From NCBI GenBank assembly GCA_017986065.1, contig JAGNWJ010000012.1, positions 8,830-48,555 on the forward strand: a DNA stretch of 39,726 bases, in the 5' to 3' direction. The stretch comes from Rhizobacter sp. Lineage in GTDB: Bacteria; Pseudomonadota; Gammaproteobacteria; Burkholderiales; Burkholderiaceae_C. Position 1 is the first letter of the stretch; each line of letters opens with the position of its first letter. The notes beneath the pieces are model-generated. The model worked only from the letters and a program-made list of their open reading frames with translations, ran no database searches and was not told the origin of the DNA. Below, piece by piece: positions 26,321 to 36,040 of this stretch. The translations under genes and the position numbers were made by a program.

Positions 26321-26944
26321 ATGAAGCCGCCGCTGTCTCTGAAGGGGCGCGCGCTGCAATGGCTGGCCCAGCGCGAACACAGCCGCCTGGAGTTGCGCCG
26401 CAAGCTGCTGCAGCGGTTGCGCGATGATCACCGCCATGACGGCCGTCCGCCCGAAGGCGAGGGCGAGGCAGATGATGGCCTGTCAACCAACTCTGCAGTG
26501 GCCAGCAACCACCCAAACTCCAATGCCGACACCGAGATCGAGGTGGATGCACTGCTCGACTGGCTGCAAAGCCACCGCTACCTGAGCGACGAGCGCTTCG
26601 TCGAAAGCCGGGTCCACGCCCGCGCGGCGCGCTACGGCAACCTGCGCATACGTCGCGAGCTGTCTCAGCACGGTGTCGCGCTGACATCGGCCCTCGATGG
26701 TGACCTGCGCGGCAGCGAGCAGGCGCGGGCGGTCGAGGTGCAGCTGCGCAAGTTTGGCGGACCGCCAGCTTCACTCGTCGAACGGGCGCGGCAGGCACGG
26801 TTTCTTGCTTCGCGCGGCTTTTCGTCAGATGTGGTGCAGAAGGCCTTGCGCGCGCCGCGCCGTATAGACGCGGCAGTCACGACCGCTGGCGAGGACGCTT
26901 CAGCCGCGCGGCTGCATTCAGTGCCCGACGACGATCCGGATTGA
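26321..26944 (+). CDS. recX: Regulatory protein RecX with an internal insertion
   Basis: A 207-residue RecX, which limits RecA filament growth. The family repeats are visible: ALQWLAQREHSRLELRRKLLQRL at the start, LLDWLQSHRYLSDERFVESRVHARAARYGNLRIRREL in the middle and ARQARFLASRGFSSDVVQKAL near the end. Most RecX proteins are around 150 residues; here a hydrophilic, acidic stretch of about 35 residues (36-72, rich in Gly, Glu, Asp, Ser and Asn) separates the first repeat from the second. Downstream placement after recA suggests co-transcription and SOS induction. Confidence 0.92.
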   Translation: MKPPLSLKGRALQWLAQREHSRLELRRKLLQRLRDDHRHDGRPPEGEGEADDGLSTNSAVASNHPNSNADTEIEVDALLDWLQSHRYLSDERFVESRVHARAARYGNLRIRRELSQHGVALTSALDGDLRGSEQARAVEVQLRKFGGPPASLVERARQARFLASRGFSSDVVQKALRAPRRIDAAVTTAGEDASAARLHSVPDDDPD

Positions 26945-27234
26945 AGCGAATTCGCACTTCCCGGCAGCCCGCCGTGCCTTGTCTCCCTGACCACCAGGTT
27001 GGTGCACTGCAGCATGTTACATTCCCCGCGCTAATCGCCAGGGGGCGCGGCTGTGGTCGATGCATCATCTGTGGTCCGTCCGAGCTGATGAACTGCACCG
27101 ACGGCGACGTTTGCGACTGAAGCCTTCGATTTCAGCATCGCTGGGATGCTCGGTCGCCCGACCGGCATCGCAGCTGAAACGGCCTTCTCTCCTCTCAGGC
27201 ACTTCGATTTCATCTTCTGCAAGAAAGCCTCCGC
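26945..27234 (+). promoter_or_regulatory. sucCD leader with candidate extended -10
   Basis: No gene is seen in these 290 bp. TGTTACATT at 27015-27023 looks like an extended -10 (TG-n-TACATT) without a good -35, which would give a leader of roughly 200 nt for sucC. CCGCGC (27026-27031) and GCGCGG (27045-27050) could pair right at the transcript start. Confidence 0.3.
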
Positions 27235-28395
27235 ATGAAAATCCATGAATACCAAGGCAAAGAGCTGTTGAGCCGCTATGGCATCCCGGTGCCCAAGGGC
27301 TACGCAGCGTTCAGCGTCCACGAGGCTCTGGAGGCTGCGCAGAAGCTGGGCGGTCCGGTCTGGGTCGTGAAGGCACAGATCCATGCCGGCGGCCGAGGCA
27401 AGGGTGGCGGCGTCAAGCTGGCCCGCTCTCTTGACGATGTGAGCAAGCTGGCCGGCGAGATCCTCGGCATGCAGTTGAAGACTCACCAGACCGGCCCCGA
27501 AGGCCAGAAGGTGCGCCGACTGCTGATCGAGGAAGGTGCCGACATCAAGCACGAGTACTACGTCGCAGCCGTCACCGACCGCGCCACGCAGAAAGTCGTG
27601 CTGATGGCGTCGAGCGAGGGCGGCATGGACATCGAACAGGTCGCGCACGACACGCCGGAGAAGATCATCAAGGTGTTCGTCGATCCGCTGATCGGCCTGA
27701 CCGATGCGCAAGGGCTCCAGCTCGCAGCCGGCATCGGCATCCCCGCGGCCAGCCAGTCCCAGGCGGTCGATGTCTTCAGGAAGCTCTACACCTGCTACAT
27801 GGAGACCGACTCCAGCCTTGCCGAGATCAACCCGCTGATCCTCGAAGGCTCGGGCAACATCAAGGCGCTCGACGCCAAGTTCAACTTCGACAGCAACGCC
27901 CTGTTCCGCCACCCCGAGATCGTGGCCTACCGTGATCTGGACGAGGAAGACCCGGCCGAGATCGAAGCCAGCAAGTTCGACCTGGCCTACATCCAGCTGG
28001 ACGGAAACATCGGTTGCCTGGTCAACGGTGCCGGCCTCGCGATGGCCACCATGGACACCATCAAGCTGTTCGGCGCCGAGCCGGCCAACTTCCTCGATGT
28101 GGGCGGCGGCGCCACTGCCGAGAAGGTGACCGAAGCCTTCAAGATCATGCTGGGCAATCCGAAGGTCAAGGCCATCCTGGTCAACATCTTCGGCGGCATC
28201 ATGCGTTGCGACACGATCGCCGAGGGCGTGATCGCCGCGTGCAAGGCGGTCAACCTGAACGTGCCGCTGGTCGTGCGCATGAAGGGCACCAACGAGGACA
28301 TCGGCAAGAAGATGCTGAAGGATTCGGGTCTGCCGATCATCAGCGCCGATTCGATGGCCGATGCCGCGCAGGCCGTGATGGCCGCGCTGAAGTAA
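27235..28395 (+). CDS. sucC: Succinyl-CoA synthetase beta subunit (ADP-forming)
   Basis: A 386-residue beta subunit of normal length. It starts [23 protein letters not shown], the ATP-grasp entry; [20 protein letters not shown] is the nucleotide loop, EINPLIL binds metal, and [17 protein letters not shown] plus [10 protein letters not shown] belong to the C-terminal CoA-ligase domain. With SucD it converts succinyl-CoA to succinate in the TCA cycle while making ATP. ATG 27235 is the obvious start. sucD follows after 25 bp. Confidence 0.98.
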   Translation: MKIHEYQGKELLSRYGIPVPKGYAAFSVHEALEAAQKLGGPVWVVKAQIHAGGRGKGGGVKLARSLDDVSKLAGEILGMQLKTHQTGPEGQKVRRLLIEEGADIKHEYYVAAVTDRATQKVVLMASSEGGMDIEQVAHDTPEKIIKVFVDPLIGLTDAQGLQLAAGIGIPAASQSQAVDVFRKLYTCYMETDSSLAEINPLILEGSGNIKALDAKFNFDSNALFRHPEIVAYRDLDEEDPAEIEASKFDLAYIQLDGNIGCLVNGAGLAMATMDTIKLFGAEPANFLDVGGGATAEKVTEAFKIMLGNPKVKAILVNIFGGIMRCDTIAEGVIAACKAVNLNVPLVVRMKGTNEDIGKKMLKDSGLPIISADSMADAAQAVMAALK

Positions 28396-28420
28396 GCGCC
28401 CCGAGACCAAGGACATACAC

Positions 28421-29314
28421 ATGAGCATCCTGATCAACAAAGACACCAAGGTCATCACGCAAGGCATCACCGGCAAGACGGGCCAGTTCCACACCCGCAT
28501 GTGCCGCGAGTACGCGAATGGCAAGAACTGCTTCGTCGCGGGCGTCAACCCGAAGAAGGCCGGCGAGGACTTCGAAGGCATCCCGATCTACGCCAGCGTC
28601 AAGGAAGCGGCACAGAGCACCGGCGCGACCGTCAGCGTCATCTACGTGCCGCCCGCGGGCGCGGCGGCTGCGATCTGGGAGGCGGTCGAGGCCGATCTCG
28701 ATCTGGCCATCTGCATCACCGAGGGCATCCCCGTGCGTGACATGCTCGAAGTGCGCAACAAGATGATCCAGAAGGAAGCCAAGGGCGGCAAGAAGACGCT
28801 GCTGCTCGGACCCAACTGCCCCGGCCTGATCACGCCGGAAGAGATCAAGATCGGCATCATGCCGGGCCACATCCACCGCAAGGGCCGCATCGGCGTGGTC
28901 AGTCGCTCCGGCACGCTCACCTATGAAGCGGTCGCGCAGCTCACCGAGATCGGTCTCGGCCAGTCCAGCGCGGTCGGCATCGGCGGCGACCCGATCAACG
29001 GGCTGAAGCACATCGACATCATGCGGTTGTTCAACGACGATCCCGATACCGACGCGGTCATCATGATCGGCGAGATCGGAGGCCCCGATGAAGCCGAAGC
29101 CGCCGTCTGGTGCAAAGCCAACATGAAGAAGCCGATCGTCGGATTCATCGCCGGTGTCACCGCACCGGCCGGCAAGCGCATGGGTCACGCCGGCGCCTTG
29201 ATCTCGGGCGGTGCCGACACGGCCGATGCGAAGCTGGCTGTCATGGAGGCCTGCGGCTTCACCGTGACGCGCAATCCGTCCGAAATGGCCAAGCTGCTCC
29301 AGAAGCTGCTCTGA
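28421..29314 (+). CDS. sucD: Succinyl-CoA synthetase alpha subunit
   Basis: A 297-residue alpha subunit. The CoA-binding start is [50 protein letters not shown] and the active-site loop [25 protein letters not shown] follow; the phosphorylated His is the one in [14 protein letters not shown] upstream of ATG 28421 serves as ribosome binding site. The stop codon TGA (29312-29314) shares its last base with the ATG of a cytochrome P450 gene, which is an unusual neighbour for sucD. Confidence 0.98.
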   Translation: MSILINKDTKVITQGITGKTGQFHTRMCREYANGKNCFVAGVNPKKAGEDFEGIPIYASVKEAAQSTGATVSVIYVPPAGAAAAIWEAVEADLDLAICITEGIPVRDMLEVRNKMIQKEAKGGKKTLLLGPNCPGLITPEEIKIGIMPGHIHRKGRIGVVSRSGTLTYEAVAQLTEIGLGQSSAVGIGGDPINGLKHIDIMRLFNDDPDTDAVIMIGEIGGPDEAEAAVWCKANMKKPIVGFIAGVTAPAGKRMGHAGALISGGADTADAKLAVMEACGFTVTRNPSEMAKLLQKLL

Positions 29315-30651
29315 TGCCAGAGACGCGCCGGGCTTCGGCGATTCACGCGCCGCCGCCCGGTGCGCCTCTTGCCCGGGCACTGCTCGGGCATCCCGTGCTC
29401 GACGCAGATTTCCTGCGTGATCCCTACCCGACCTACCGGGTCCTGCGCGAAGGCGCACCGCTGGTCTGGAGCGACGAATTCTTCGGTGGCGCCTGGCTGA
29501 TGTCGCGCCACGGCGACGTCGAGATGTTGTTCCGTGATGCGCGTTTTTCCGCGCAACGCGCCGGGGGCTGGGTCATGCGCACCGAGGAATCGCGCACCGA
29601 GCTGCGTGGGTTCCAGCGGCTGTTTGCAAGGGCCCTTGTCTTTCTCGATGCGCCAGACCACACGCGGGTGCGTCAGGTGCTCGCGACCGGCTTCCGTCCG
29701 TCGGATCTGCAGCGGCTCGCGCCGCGCATCGAGCAGGCGGTTGCAGCACGGCTCGATTCGGTTGTCCTCGCGCGCCCTTTTGATTTCGTGGCGTCTGTCG
29801 CGCGACCGTTACCCGCCCAGGTGATCGGCATGCTGATGGGCATCGACGACGAGCCGTCCGGGTTCGTCGCCTGGTCTGACGCGCTGGCTGATTTCGTCGG
29901 CGCTCCGGACCCGAGCCAGGCGCAGGCGCTGACCGCTCAGGCCGCGCTGCTGGAGATGGCTCGCTATTTTGAATCGCTGCTGGCTCTGCGCCGGGCCGCG
30001 CTCGAACGAGGCGATGAACCGCGCGACGACTTGATCGAGCGCCTGCTCCAGGCCGAGCGCTCGGGTCAGATCCACGGAAGCGCCGAACTGATGGCGCAAT
30101 GCGTGATGCTGCTGTTCGCCGGACACGAAACCACGCGCCACCTGCTGGCCAACGGACTGCGCCTGCTGCTGGCACATCCCGGCGCCTGGCACAACCTCCG
30201 CCATGACCGCGCATTGATGCCCGGAGCAGTGCGCGAATTGCTGCGCTTCGACAGCCCCGTCCAGTACACCGGACGTCGGGTGGTCACCGATCTGGTGCTG
30301 CACGGTCAAACCCTGCGTCGCGGCGATCTGGTGGTGGCACTGATCGGTGCTGCCAACCGGGACCCCGCTCGACACGAGCGTCCCGACGAGCTGGACATCT
30401 CGCGCAGTGCCGGCGCGCCGCTCGCGTTCGGGCAGGGGCCGCACGCCTGCATCGGAGCCGCGCTGACCCTGCTGGAGGCGCAGACGGTCTTCTCGCAGGT
30501 GATCGATCGCTGGCCCGACCTCGCTCTGGCAGAGCCGAACGCCGCAGCGTGGACCGGCAAACCGCTGTACCGCGGCCTGACCGAACTGCGGCTGAATTCC
30601 GCCGGGCCGTCGTCACGGTCAGCCGATGTCGGCGCCTACACTGCCGCCTGA
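29314..30651 (+). CDS. Cytochrome P450
   Basis: A 445-residue soluble bacterial P450. The oxygen-binding I-helix motif AGHETT is at 269-274, ExxR at Glu308-Arg311, and the heme loop FGQGPHACIGAAL has the thiolate ligand Cys379. The N-terminus has no membrane anchor. No ferredoxin or reductase gene is nearby, so its redox partners are elsewhere. The ATG overlaps the sucD stop by one base (TGATG), pointing to coupling with the TCA genes, or to a later insertion of the P450 gene behind them. Substrate unknown; an acyl or aromatic hydroxylase is possible. Confidence 0.93.
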   Translation: MPETRRASAIHAPPPGAPLARALLGHPVLDADFLRDPYPTYRVLREGAPLVWSDEFFGGAWLMSRHGDVEMLFRDARFSAQRAGGWVMRTEESRTELRGFQRLFARALVFLDAPDHTRVRQVLATGFRPSDLQRLAPRIEQAVAARLDSVVLARPFDFVASVARPLPAQVIGMLMGIDDEPSGFVAWSDALADFVGAPDPSQAQALTAQAALLEMARYFESLLALRRAALERGDEPRDDLIERLLQAERSGQIHGSAELMAQCVMLLFAGHETTRHLLANGLRLLLAHPGAWHNLRHDRALMPGAVRELLRFDSPVQYTGRRVVTDLVLHGQTLRRGDLVVALIGAANRDPARHERPDELDISRSAGAPLAFGQGPHACIGAALTLLEAQTVFSQVIDRWPDLALAEPNAAAWTGKPLYRGLTELRLNSAGPSSRSADVGAYTAA

Positions 30652-30678
30652 AATCACAAGAGCCCACCCAGAGACCGC

Positions 30679-31401
30679 ATGCAAGCCCTGATGACCCCCG
30701 AGTTCTGGATCGCTGTCGGCCAGATCATCATGATCGACATCCTTCTCGGTGGCGACAACGCGGTGGTGATCGCATTGGCCTGCCGAAAGCTGCCACCGGC
30801 CCAGCGCACCAAGGGCATCCTGTGGGGCACCGCCGGCGCCATCGTGCTTCGAGTGATCCTGATCTTCTTCGCGCTGCAGTTGCTGTCGATCCCGTTCCTG
30901 AAGCTCGTCGGCGCGATCCTGCTCGTGTGGATCGGCGTGAAGCTGCTGCTTCCCGAAGATGAGGATGGCCATGCCCAGGTCGAGGGCAGCGACCGGCTCT
31001 GGGGCGCAGTCAAGACCGTCATCGTGGCCGACCTGGTGATGAGCGTCGACAACGTCATCGCCATTGCCGGTGCGGCCGAGACGGCCGGTGGCGATCACAC
31101 GATGCCGCTGGTCATCTTCGGGTTGCTGGTCAGCATTCCCATCATCGTCTGGGGCAGCCAGCTGGTCATCAAGCTGATGGACCGATATCCCGTCATCATC
31201 ACGTTCGGGGCGATGCTGCTGGGATGGATCGCTGGGAGCATGGCGGTCAGCGATCCCGCGGTGGTCAACCCCGAGGTGCTGCCGCAGCTGCCCAAGCTGA
31301 TCGTGGGCGATGGTGTCAAGTACGGTGCCGGCGTGGCCGGTGCGCTGCTGGTGTTGGCCATCGGCAAGGCACTGCAGGCGCGGCGCGGAGTCAAGGGCTG
31401 A
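30679..31401 (+). CDS. TerC-family (YjbE-like) integral membrane protein
   Basis: A 240-residue membrane protein with about seven hydrophobic helices. The two TerC signatures are GGDNAVVIALACRKLPPAQR near residue 24 and its inverted-topology partner MSVDNVIAIAGAAE in the second half. Both place an acidic residue inside the membrane, where TerC relatives bind metal. Related proteins export manganese. No manganese riboswitch is possible upstream, since only 27 bp separates it from the P450 gene. Its TGA overlaps the ATG of the kinase gene, which links it to the signalling module downstream. Confidence 0.9.
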   Translation: MQALMTPEFWIAVGQIIMIDILLGGDNAVVIALACRKLPPAQRTKGILWGTAGAIVLRVILIFFALQLLSIPFLKLVGAILLVWIGVKLLLPEDEDGHAQVEGSDRLWGAVKTVIVADLVMSVDNVIAIAGAAETAGGDHTMPLVIFGLLVSIPIIVWGSQLVIKLMDRYPVIITFGAMLLGWIAGSMAVSDPAVVNPEVLPQLPKLIVGDGVKYGAGVAGALLVLAIGKALQARRGVKG

Positions 31402-32738
31402 TGTCCGTCCTCGCCAGTGCAGGCGCAGCGTTTCTCGCTGGAGGATTGCTGGCCCTCTCGCTCGCGGCCTACCTGTCGGTCGCGTTGCCACGGTTGTCGT
31501 CGACGGTGGCTTGGATGGTCACCGGAACGCTGAGCCTGGTCCTGCTCGCGGGCGGGGTCTACGGCTTGTTGGCGGCGTCGGGTTCCTCGGCCTGGGTCGC
31601 GGTGCTGCTGGCTTCTGCGGGTGCCCTGCTGGCCGGTCACGCGGGCTGGTCGCTCGGCCACGCTGCGGGGCGCCTCGCGGCACCGCATCTCCCGGCCCCG
31701 GCGGCTCAGGCTGCGGCACCTGCGCCGGCGACCTTGCGGCCGCCGGTGGACTCGCCTCCGGCCGCGCCGCGCGTTCCCGAGCACGCCAAGCTCGGTCGCT
31801 ACCGCATCGAGCGCCAGCTGGGGCGCGGCGCCATGGGGGCGGTCTACCTGGGGCGCGACCCGCAGATCGGCCGTCAGGTCGCGATCAAGACCATGGCGCT
31901 CGCCTCGGAGTTCGAAGGTGCGGAACTCGTCGAGGCTCGTCAGCGCTTCTTTCGTGAAGCCGAAACCGCCGGCAGGCTGCAGCATCCCGACATCGTGACC
32001 ATCTTCGATGCGGGAGAGGACCAGGAACTGGCCTACATCGCGATGGAATTCCTGCGCGGTCATGACCTGCAGCGCCACACGCAGTCGGCCCAGTTGCTGC
32101 CATTGCCGCTGGTCGTGCACATCGGCGAACGCGTGGCCAACGCTCTGGCGCATGCGCACAGCCAGGGGGTGGTGCACCGGGACGTGAAACCGGCCAACGT
32201 CATGGTGGACTTGCCGAACGGCGTCGTGAAGGTCACCGATTTCGGCATCGCCCGCATCACCGACTCCAGCCGCACCCGGACCGGCATGGTGCTTGGCACG
32301 CCTTCTTTCATGTCGCCTGAACAGATGTCCGGTCGCCGCGTCGACGGGCGTGCCGACCTCTATTCGCTGGGCGTCATGCTGTTCCAGTTGCTGACCGGGC
32401 AGCTGCCGCATCGTGCCGAGTCGATGGCCAAGCTGATGTATGCCATCGCCAACGAGCCCGCGCCCGATCTGCGCACGCTGCGACCCGAGATTCCCGAGGC
32501 GCTCGCGCAACTGGTCGCCCGTGCGCTTTCCAAGCAACCCGAAGCCCGCCATGCCGACGGCCGGCAGATGGCTGCGGCCCTCCACGAGGTGGCGGCCCTC
32601 TGGCCCGACAGCGCGCTGGCCGTGGCTGGGCAGCCGACTTCCGCAGTCGCGGCGCAGCCGGAACACCCCGATTCGGATGCTTTCGCTGCGACGGTGAAGA
32701 TCTCCCGCACTGATCCGGGGCACAATTCCGGCTTGTGA
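31401..32738 (+). CDS. PknB-type serine/threonine kinase with N-terminal membrane anchor
   Basis: A 445-residue Hanks-type kinase. Three hydrophobic helices (about 6-28, 35-57 and 62-84) and a Pro/Ala-rich linker precede the kinase domain. The domain shows GRGAMG (141-146), the ATP-anchoring Lys163 (VAIK), HRDVKPAN (259-266) with catalytic Asp261, DFG (280-282) and MSPEQ (304-308) after a Ser/Thr-rich activation loop. Most PknB proteins carry the membrane helix behind the kinase, so the order here is reversed. The tail DAFAATVKISRTDP could be a phospho-threonine docking site. It overlaps terC by one base and is followed by PP2C and FHA genes. Confidence 0.93.
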   Translation: MSVLASAGAAFLAGGLLALSLAAYLSVALPRLSSTVAWMVTGTLSLVLLAGGVYGLLAASGSSAWVAVLLASAGALLAGHAGWSLGHAAGRLAAPHLPAPAAQAAAPAPATLRPPVDSPPAAPRVPEHAKLGRYRIERQLGRGAMGAVYLGRDPQIGRQVAIKTMALASEFEGAELVEARQRFFREAETAGRLQHPDIVTIFDAGEDQELAYIAMEFLRGHDLQRHTQSAQLLPLPLVVHIGERVANALAHAHSQGVVHRDVKPANVMVDLPNGVVKVTDFGIARITDSSRTRTGMVLGTPSFMSPEQMSGRRVDGRADLYSLGVMLFQLLTGQLPHRAESMAKLMYAIANEPAPDLRTLRPEIPEALAQLVARALSKQPEARHADGRQMAAALHEVAALWPDSALAVAGQPTSAVAAQPEHPDSDAFAATVKISRTDPGHNSGL

Positions 32739-32819
32739 TTGCCCTTGCGCGCGTCGCTGGCGGACTTAGGCGTTCGCACTGACGCACCGCAGTTCCTTGA
32801 TCGTGCCGGTCCGAAACTT

Positions 32820-33602
32820 ATGCCGTTCGAGTTTTTCAGCGCCACCGACACCGGACGCGCGCGCAACAACAACGAAGACTCCGTCGCGGTCGATGCCGTT
32901 TCAGCACTGGTCGTGCTGGCCGACGGCATGGGCGGCTACAACGCGGGCGAAGTGGCCAGCAACATGGCCACCTCGTTCATCCTCACCGAACTCGGCCGCT
33001 GGCTGACCGAGGCGGCGTCCAATGCGACCGATGCCGATGTTCGGCGTGCGATGGACATCTGCGTCGACAACGCCAACCGCGCGATCTTCAATGCCGCCAA
33101 CTCCAATCCGCAGTACGCCGGCATGGGCACGACGCTGGTGGTCGGCGTGTTCCGCGAAGGTCGGTTGCTGCTCGGGCATGTCGGTGATTCGCGCGGCTAC
33201 CGCCTGCGCGATGGCGTGTTCACGCGCATCACGCACGACCATTCGCTGCTGCAGGAGCAGATCGATGCCGGACTGATCACCGAAGAGCAGGCTGCGTTCT
33301 CGTCCAACAAGAACCTGGTCACGCGCGCGGTGGGTGTCGAGGACACGGTCATGCTGGAGGCGCATCTCCACGACCTGCTTCCCGGCGACCTCATCCTGCT
33401 GTGCTCGGATGGCCTGTCCGACATGCTCGATGACGAGCGGATCGGTGCGCTGCTGCAATCGTGCGAAAGCATCGAATCCGGTGCGCGCACGCTGATTTCC
33501 GCAGCCAACGAAGCCGGCGGAAAAGATAATATTGCGGTCATTTTGGTGCGCGTTCAGGGCGGGGCCGGGGCCGGGCGATCCTGGTGGCCGTTCAAGCGCT
33601 GA
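32820..33602 (+). CDS. PP2C-family serine/threonine phosphatase
   Basis: A 260-residue PPM/PP2C phosphatase. The metal-binding motifs are all present: RARNNNEDS, LADGMGGYNAGEVAS, GHVGDSRGYRLRDG, CSDGLSDML and GGKDNIAVILV. It should reverse phosphorylation by the kinase encoded just upstream, as in other bacterial kinase-phosphatase pairs. I chose ATG 32820; a TTG start 27 codons earlier is open but adds nothing recognisable. The gene follows the kinase stop after 81 bp and precedes the FHA gene by 78 bp. Confidence 0.92.
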   Translation: MPFEFFSATDTGRARNNNEDSVAVDAVSALVVLADGMGGYNAGEVASNMATSFILTELGRWLTEAASNATDADVRRAMDICVDNANRAIFNAANSNPQYAGMGTTLVVGVFREGRLLLGHVGDSRGYRLRDGVFTRITHDHSLLQEQIDAGLITEEQAAFSSNKNLVTRAVGVEDTVMLEAHLHDLLPGDLILLCSDGLSDMLDDERIGALLQSCESIESGARTLISAANEAGGKDNIAVILVRVQGGAGAGRSWWPFKR

Positions 33603-33680
33603 GTGCACCGCCCGTATTCGTTTCGACCGATCGAGCAGACGGTTTCCACCAAGTAGAGACAACAACAGACGAGGTCAAGC

Positions 33681-34334
33681 ATGGGCAAACTGGTGGTATC
33701 GCTCGATGGCGTGGTGATCAAGGAAGTGCAGATCACCAAGGACAAGACCACCCTCGGCCGCCGTCCCTACAACGACATCGTCATCGACAACCTGGCCGTC
33801 AGTGGTGAGCACGCGGTGTTGCAGATGCTGGGCGCGGACGTCTTCATCGAAGACCTCAACAGCACCAACGGCACGTACATCAACGGCAAGGCCATCAAGA
33901 AACAACTGCTGGTGCACAACGACACCGTCGAGATCGGCAAGTACAAGATCAAGTTCCTGGTGGCCGATGGCACCGACTACGAGGCGACGCAGATCATGCG
34001 GCCGGCATCGCACGCTGCTGCCGCACCGGTGCCCCCCGGCCTGCAGCCTGCTTCCACGTTCGGCTCGCTCGGTGCTTCGGCCTCGATCAAGGTGCTCAAC
34101 GGCGCCGCCGCAGGGCGTGAGGTGTCGCTGACCAAGGTGGTCACCACCATCGGAAAGCCGGGTGTGCAGGTGGCCTCGATCACCAAGCGGCCCACTGGAT
34201 ATGTGTTCGCGCACGTCGAGGGCGCGGCGCGGCCCACGGTCAATGGCAATCCGCTGGTGGCCGAGACCACGCAGTTGAAGGATGGCGACGTGATCGAACT
34301 GGCCGGAACACAGATGCAGTTCATCAACCGCTGA
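33681..34334 (+). CDS. Double FHA-domain protein
   Basis: A 217-residue phosphothreonine-binding protein. The first FHA domain (about 1-95) is canonical: Gly26-Arg27 in TLGRRPYNDIVI, Ser41-x-x-His44 in VSGEHA, and Asn60-Ser-Thr-Asn63 in NSTNGTYING. A Pro/Ala linker leads to a second FHA-like domain (about 135-217) that lacks the Arg and SxxH, so it may no longer bind phosphopeptides. EATQ (Thr103) in between resembles the phospho-acceptor site of GarA-type proteins. GAGG eight bases before ATG 33681 is the ribosome binding site. It probably reads out signals from the kinase upstream. Confidence 0.92.
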   Translation: MGKLVVSLDGVVIKEVQITKDKTTLGRRPYNDIVIDNLAVSGEHAVLQMLGADVFIEDLNSTNGTYINGKAIKKQLLVHNDTVEIGKYKIKFLVADGTDYEATQIMRPASHAAAAPVPPGLQPASTFGSLGASASIKVLNGAAAGREVSLTKVVTTIGKPGVQVASITKRPTGYVFAHVEGAARPTVNGNPLVAETTQLKDGDVIELAGTQMQFINR

Positions 34335-34370
34335 ACTCTCCCTGGCAGCCAGCCGCTATCGCGCGCGCTG

Positions 34371-34390
34371 GCCGTGACGCTTTTCACGGC
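34371..34390. repeat. Hairpin behind the FHA gene
   Basis: GCCGTGA (34371-34377) is inverted exactly as TCACGGC (34384-34390) with a six-base loop, 37 bp after the FHA stop. The run of T lies in the loop, not behind the stem, so a classical terminator is not supported. Confidence 0.45.
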
Positions 34391-34409
34391 GTCGCCTGCG
34401 GGTTGATTG

Positions 34410-34430
34410 GCCGGGGCCTGAGGCCCCGGC
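34410..34430. repeat. Very stable GC hairpin between the FHA and phosphodiesterase genes
   Basis: GCCGGGGCC (34410-34418) and GGCCCCGGC (34422-34430) form a perfect 9-bp, all-GC stem with a TGA loop. There is no T-tract on either side. It could be a transcript-stabilising or factor-dependent stop structure between two transcription units. Confidence 0.5.
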
Positions 34431-34535
34431 AAACGAGACTTCCGCACCTTGTGGGCCCGGCCGACCGGGGTCAGCATCCACGGCACGCGTTCTCGCGTTT
34501 CTGGCTGCACCCTTGTCCGTCACTTTCCACACACC

Positions 34536-35333
34536 ATGACCCTGCGCGTGCTCGGCTGTTCCGGCTCCATTGCGTCTGGGTGCAAGACCACCGCCTTCCT
34601 GCTCGATGACGATGTGTTGATCGACGCCGGGACCGGGGTCGGCGACCTGCCGCTCGATGCTCTGGCGCGTATCGATCATGTGCTGATCAGTCACTCGCAC
34701 CTTGATCACGTGCTGTCGATTGCCCTGCTCGCCGACAGCGTGATGCGCGTGCGCGTCGCTCAGGGTCGTGGGCCGATCCAGGTTCACGCCTTGCCTGAAA
34801 CCCTGCAGGCGCTGCATCAGCACATTTTCAACGGCGTCATCTGGCCCGATTTCACCCGGCTGCCCACGCCGGACAGCCCGGCGTTGCAGCTGGTGCCGTT
34901 CTCGGTCGGAGAGGTGCTGACCGTGGGTGCGCGCCTGCGCCGTGTCGAGGTCCTCAGCGCTGCCCACACCGTTCCGGCCGTCGGCTTTGCCGTCGAGGGC
35001 ACGCAGAGCGACGGCAGCACCTGCTGGTGGGTCTACACCGGAGATACCGGCCCCAACCCGGCGCTCTGGAATCGACTCCGCTCGATGAACGTGTCGCACC
35101 TGGTGATCGAGACGGCCTTCAGCAACGAAGAGCAGCAACTCGCCCAGCTCAGCAGCCACCTGTGCCCGACCACGCTCGCCCGCGAGCTGGTGCAGCTGGC
35201 TGGTCGCGTCGATGTGCGCATCACCCACATCAAGCCGGGCGAGATGTTCTCGGTGATGTCCGAGATCGGCCGGCTTGCGATGCGCCATCGCGTGCAGGCG
35301 CTGGCCATCGGCGCCGTCATGTCGCTGGGCTGA
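34536..35333 (+). CDS. Metallo-beta-lactamase-fold hydrolase, class II cyclic-nucleotide-phosphodiesterase-like
   Basis: A 265-residue metallo-hydrolase. The zinc motif HSHLDH is at 53-58 (LISHSHLDHVLSIALLAD), followed by the later ligands in SAAHTVPAVGF, VYTGDTGPN and ITHIKPGE. This layout matches the class II 3',5'-cyclic-nucleotide phosphodiesterase group, which would cleave cAMP or a related nucleotide; ribonuclease-Z-like activity is a less likely alternative. ATG 34536 starts the typical MTLRVLGCSGSI strand. A cyclic-nucleotide signal cut next to a kinase module and ahead of a pilin gene is suggestive only. Confidence 0.88.
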   Translation: MTLRVLGCSGSIASGCKTTAFLLDDDVLIDAGTGVGDLPLDALARIDHVLISHSHLDHVLSIALLADSVMRVRVAQGRGPIQVHALPETLQALHQHIFNGVIWPDFTRLPTPDSPALQLVPFSVGEVLTVGARLRRVEVLSAAHTVPAVGFAVEGTQSDGSTCWWVYTGDTGPNPALWNRLRSMNVSHLVIETAFSNEEQQLAQLSSHLCPTTLARELVQLAGRVDVRITHIKPGEMFSVMSEIGRLAMRHRVQALAIGAVMSLG

Positions 35334-35390
35334 TCGCGAGTCGGTACGCAGGCGGTTTATCGCCTCGCGTGCCCTGCTCCGATCTGACAA

Positions 35391-36038
<648 letters not shown>

Positions 36039-36040
<2 letters not shown>

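Noticed and set aside
27031-28581. A 516-codon open frame antisense to sucC
   Set aside because: It lies wholly across sucC and its leader and shows only repetitive Asp/Leu/Gly patterns.
30652-30678. A manganese (yybP-ykoY) riboswitch ahead of the terC-type gene
   Set aside because: Only 27 bp separates it from the P450 stop, far too short for the aptamer.
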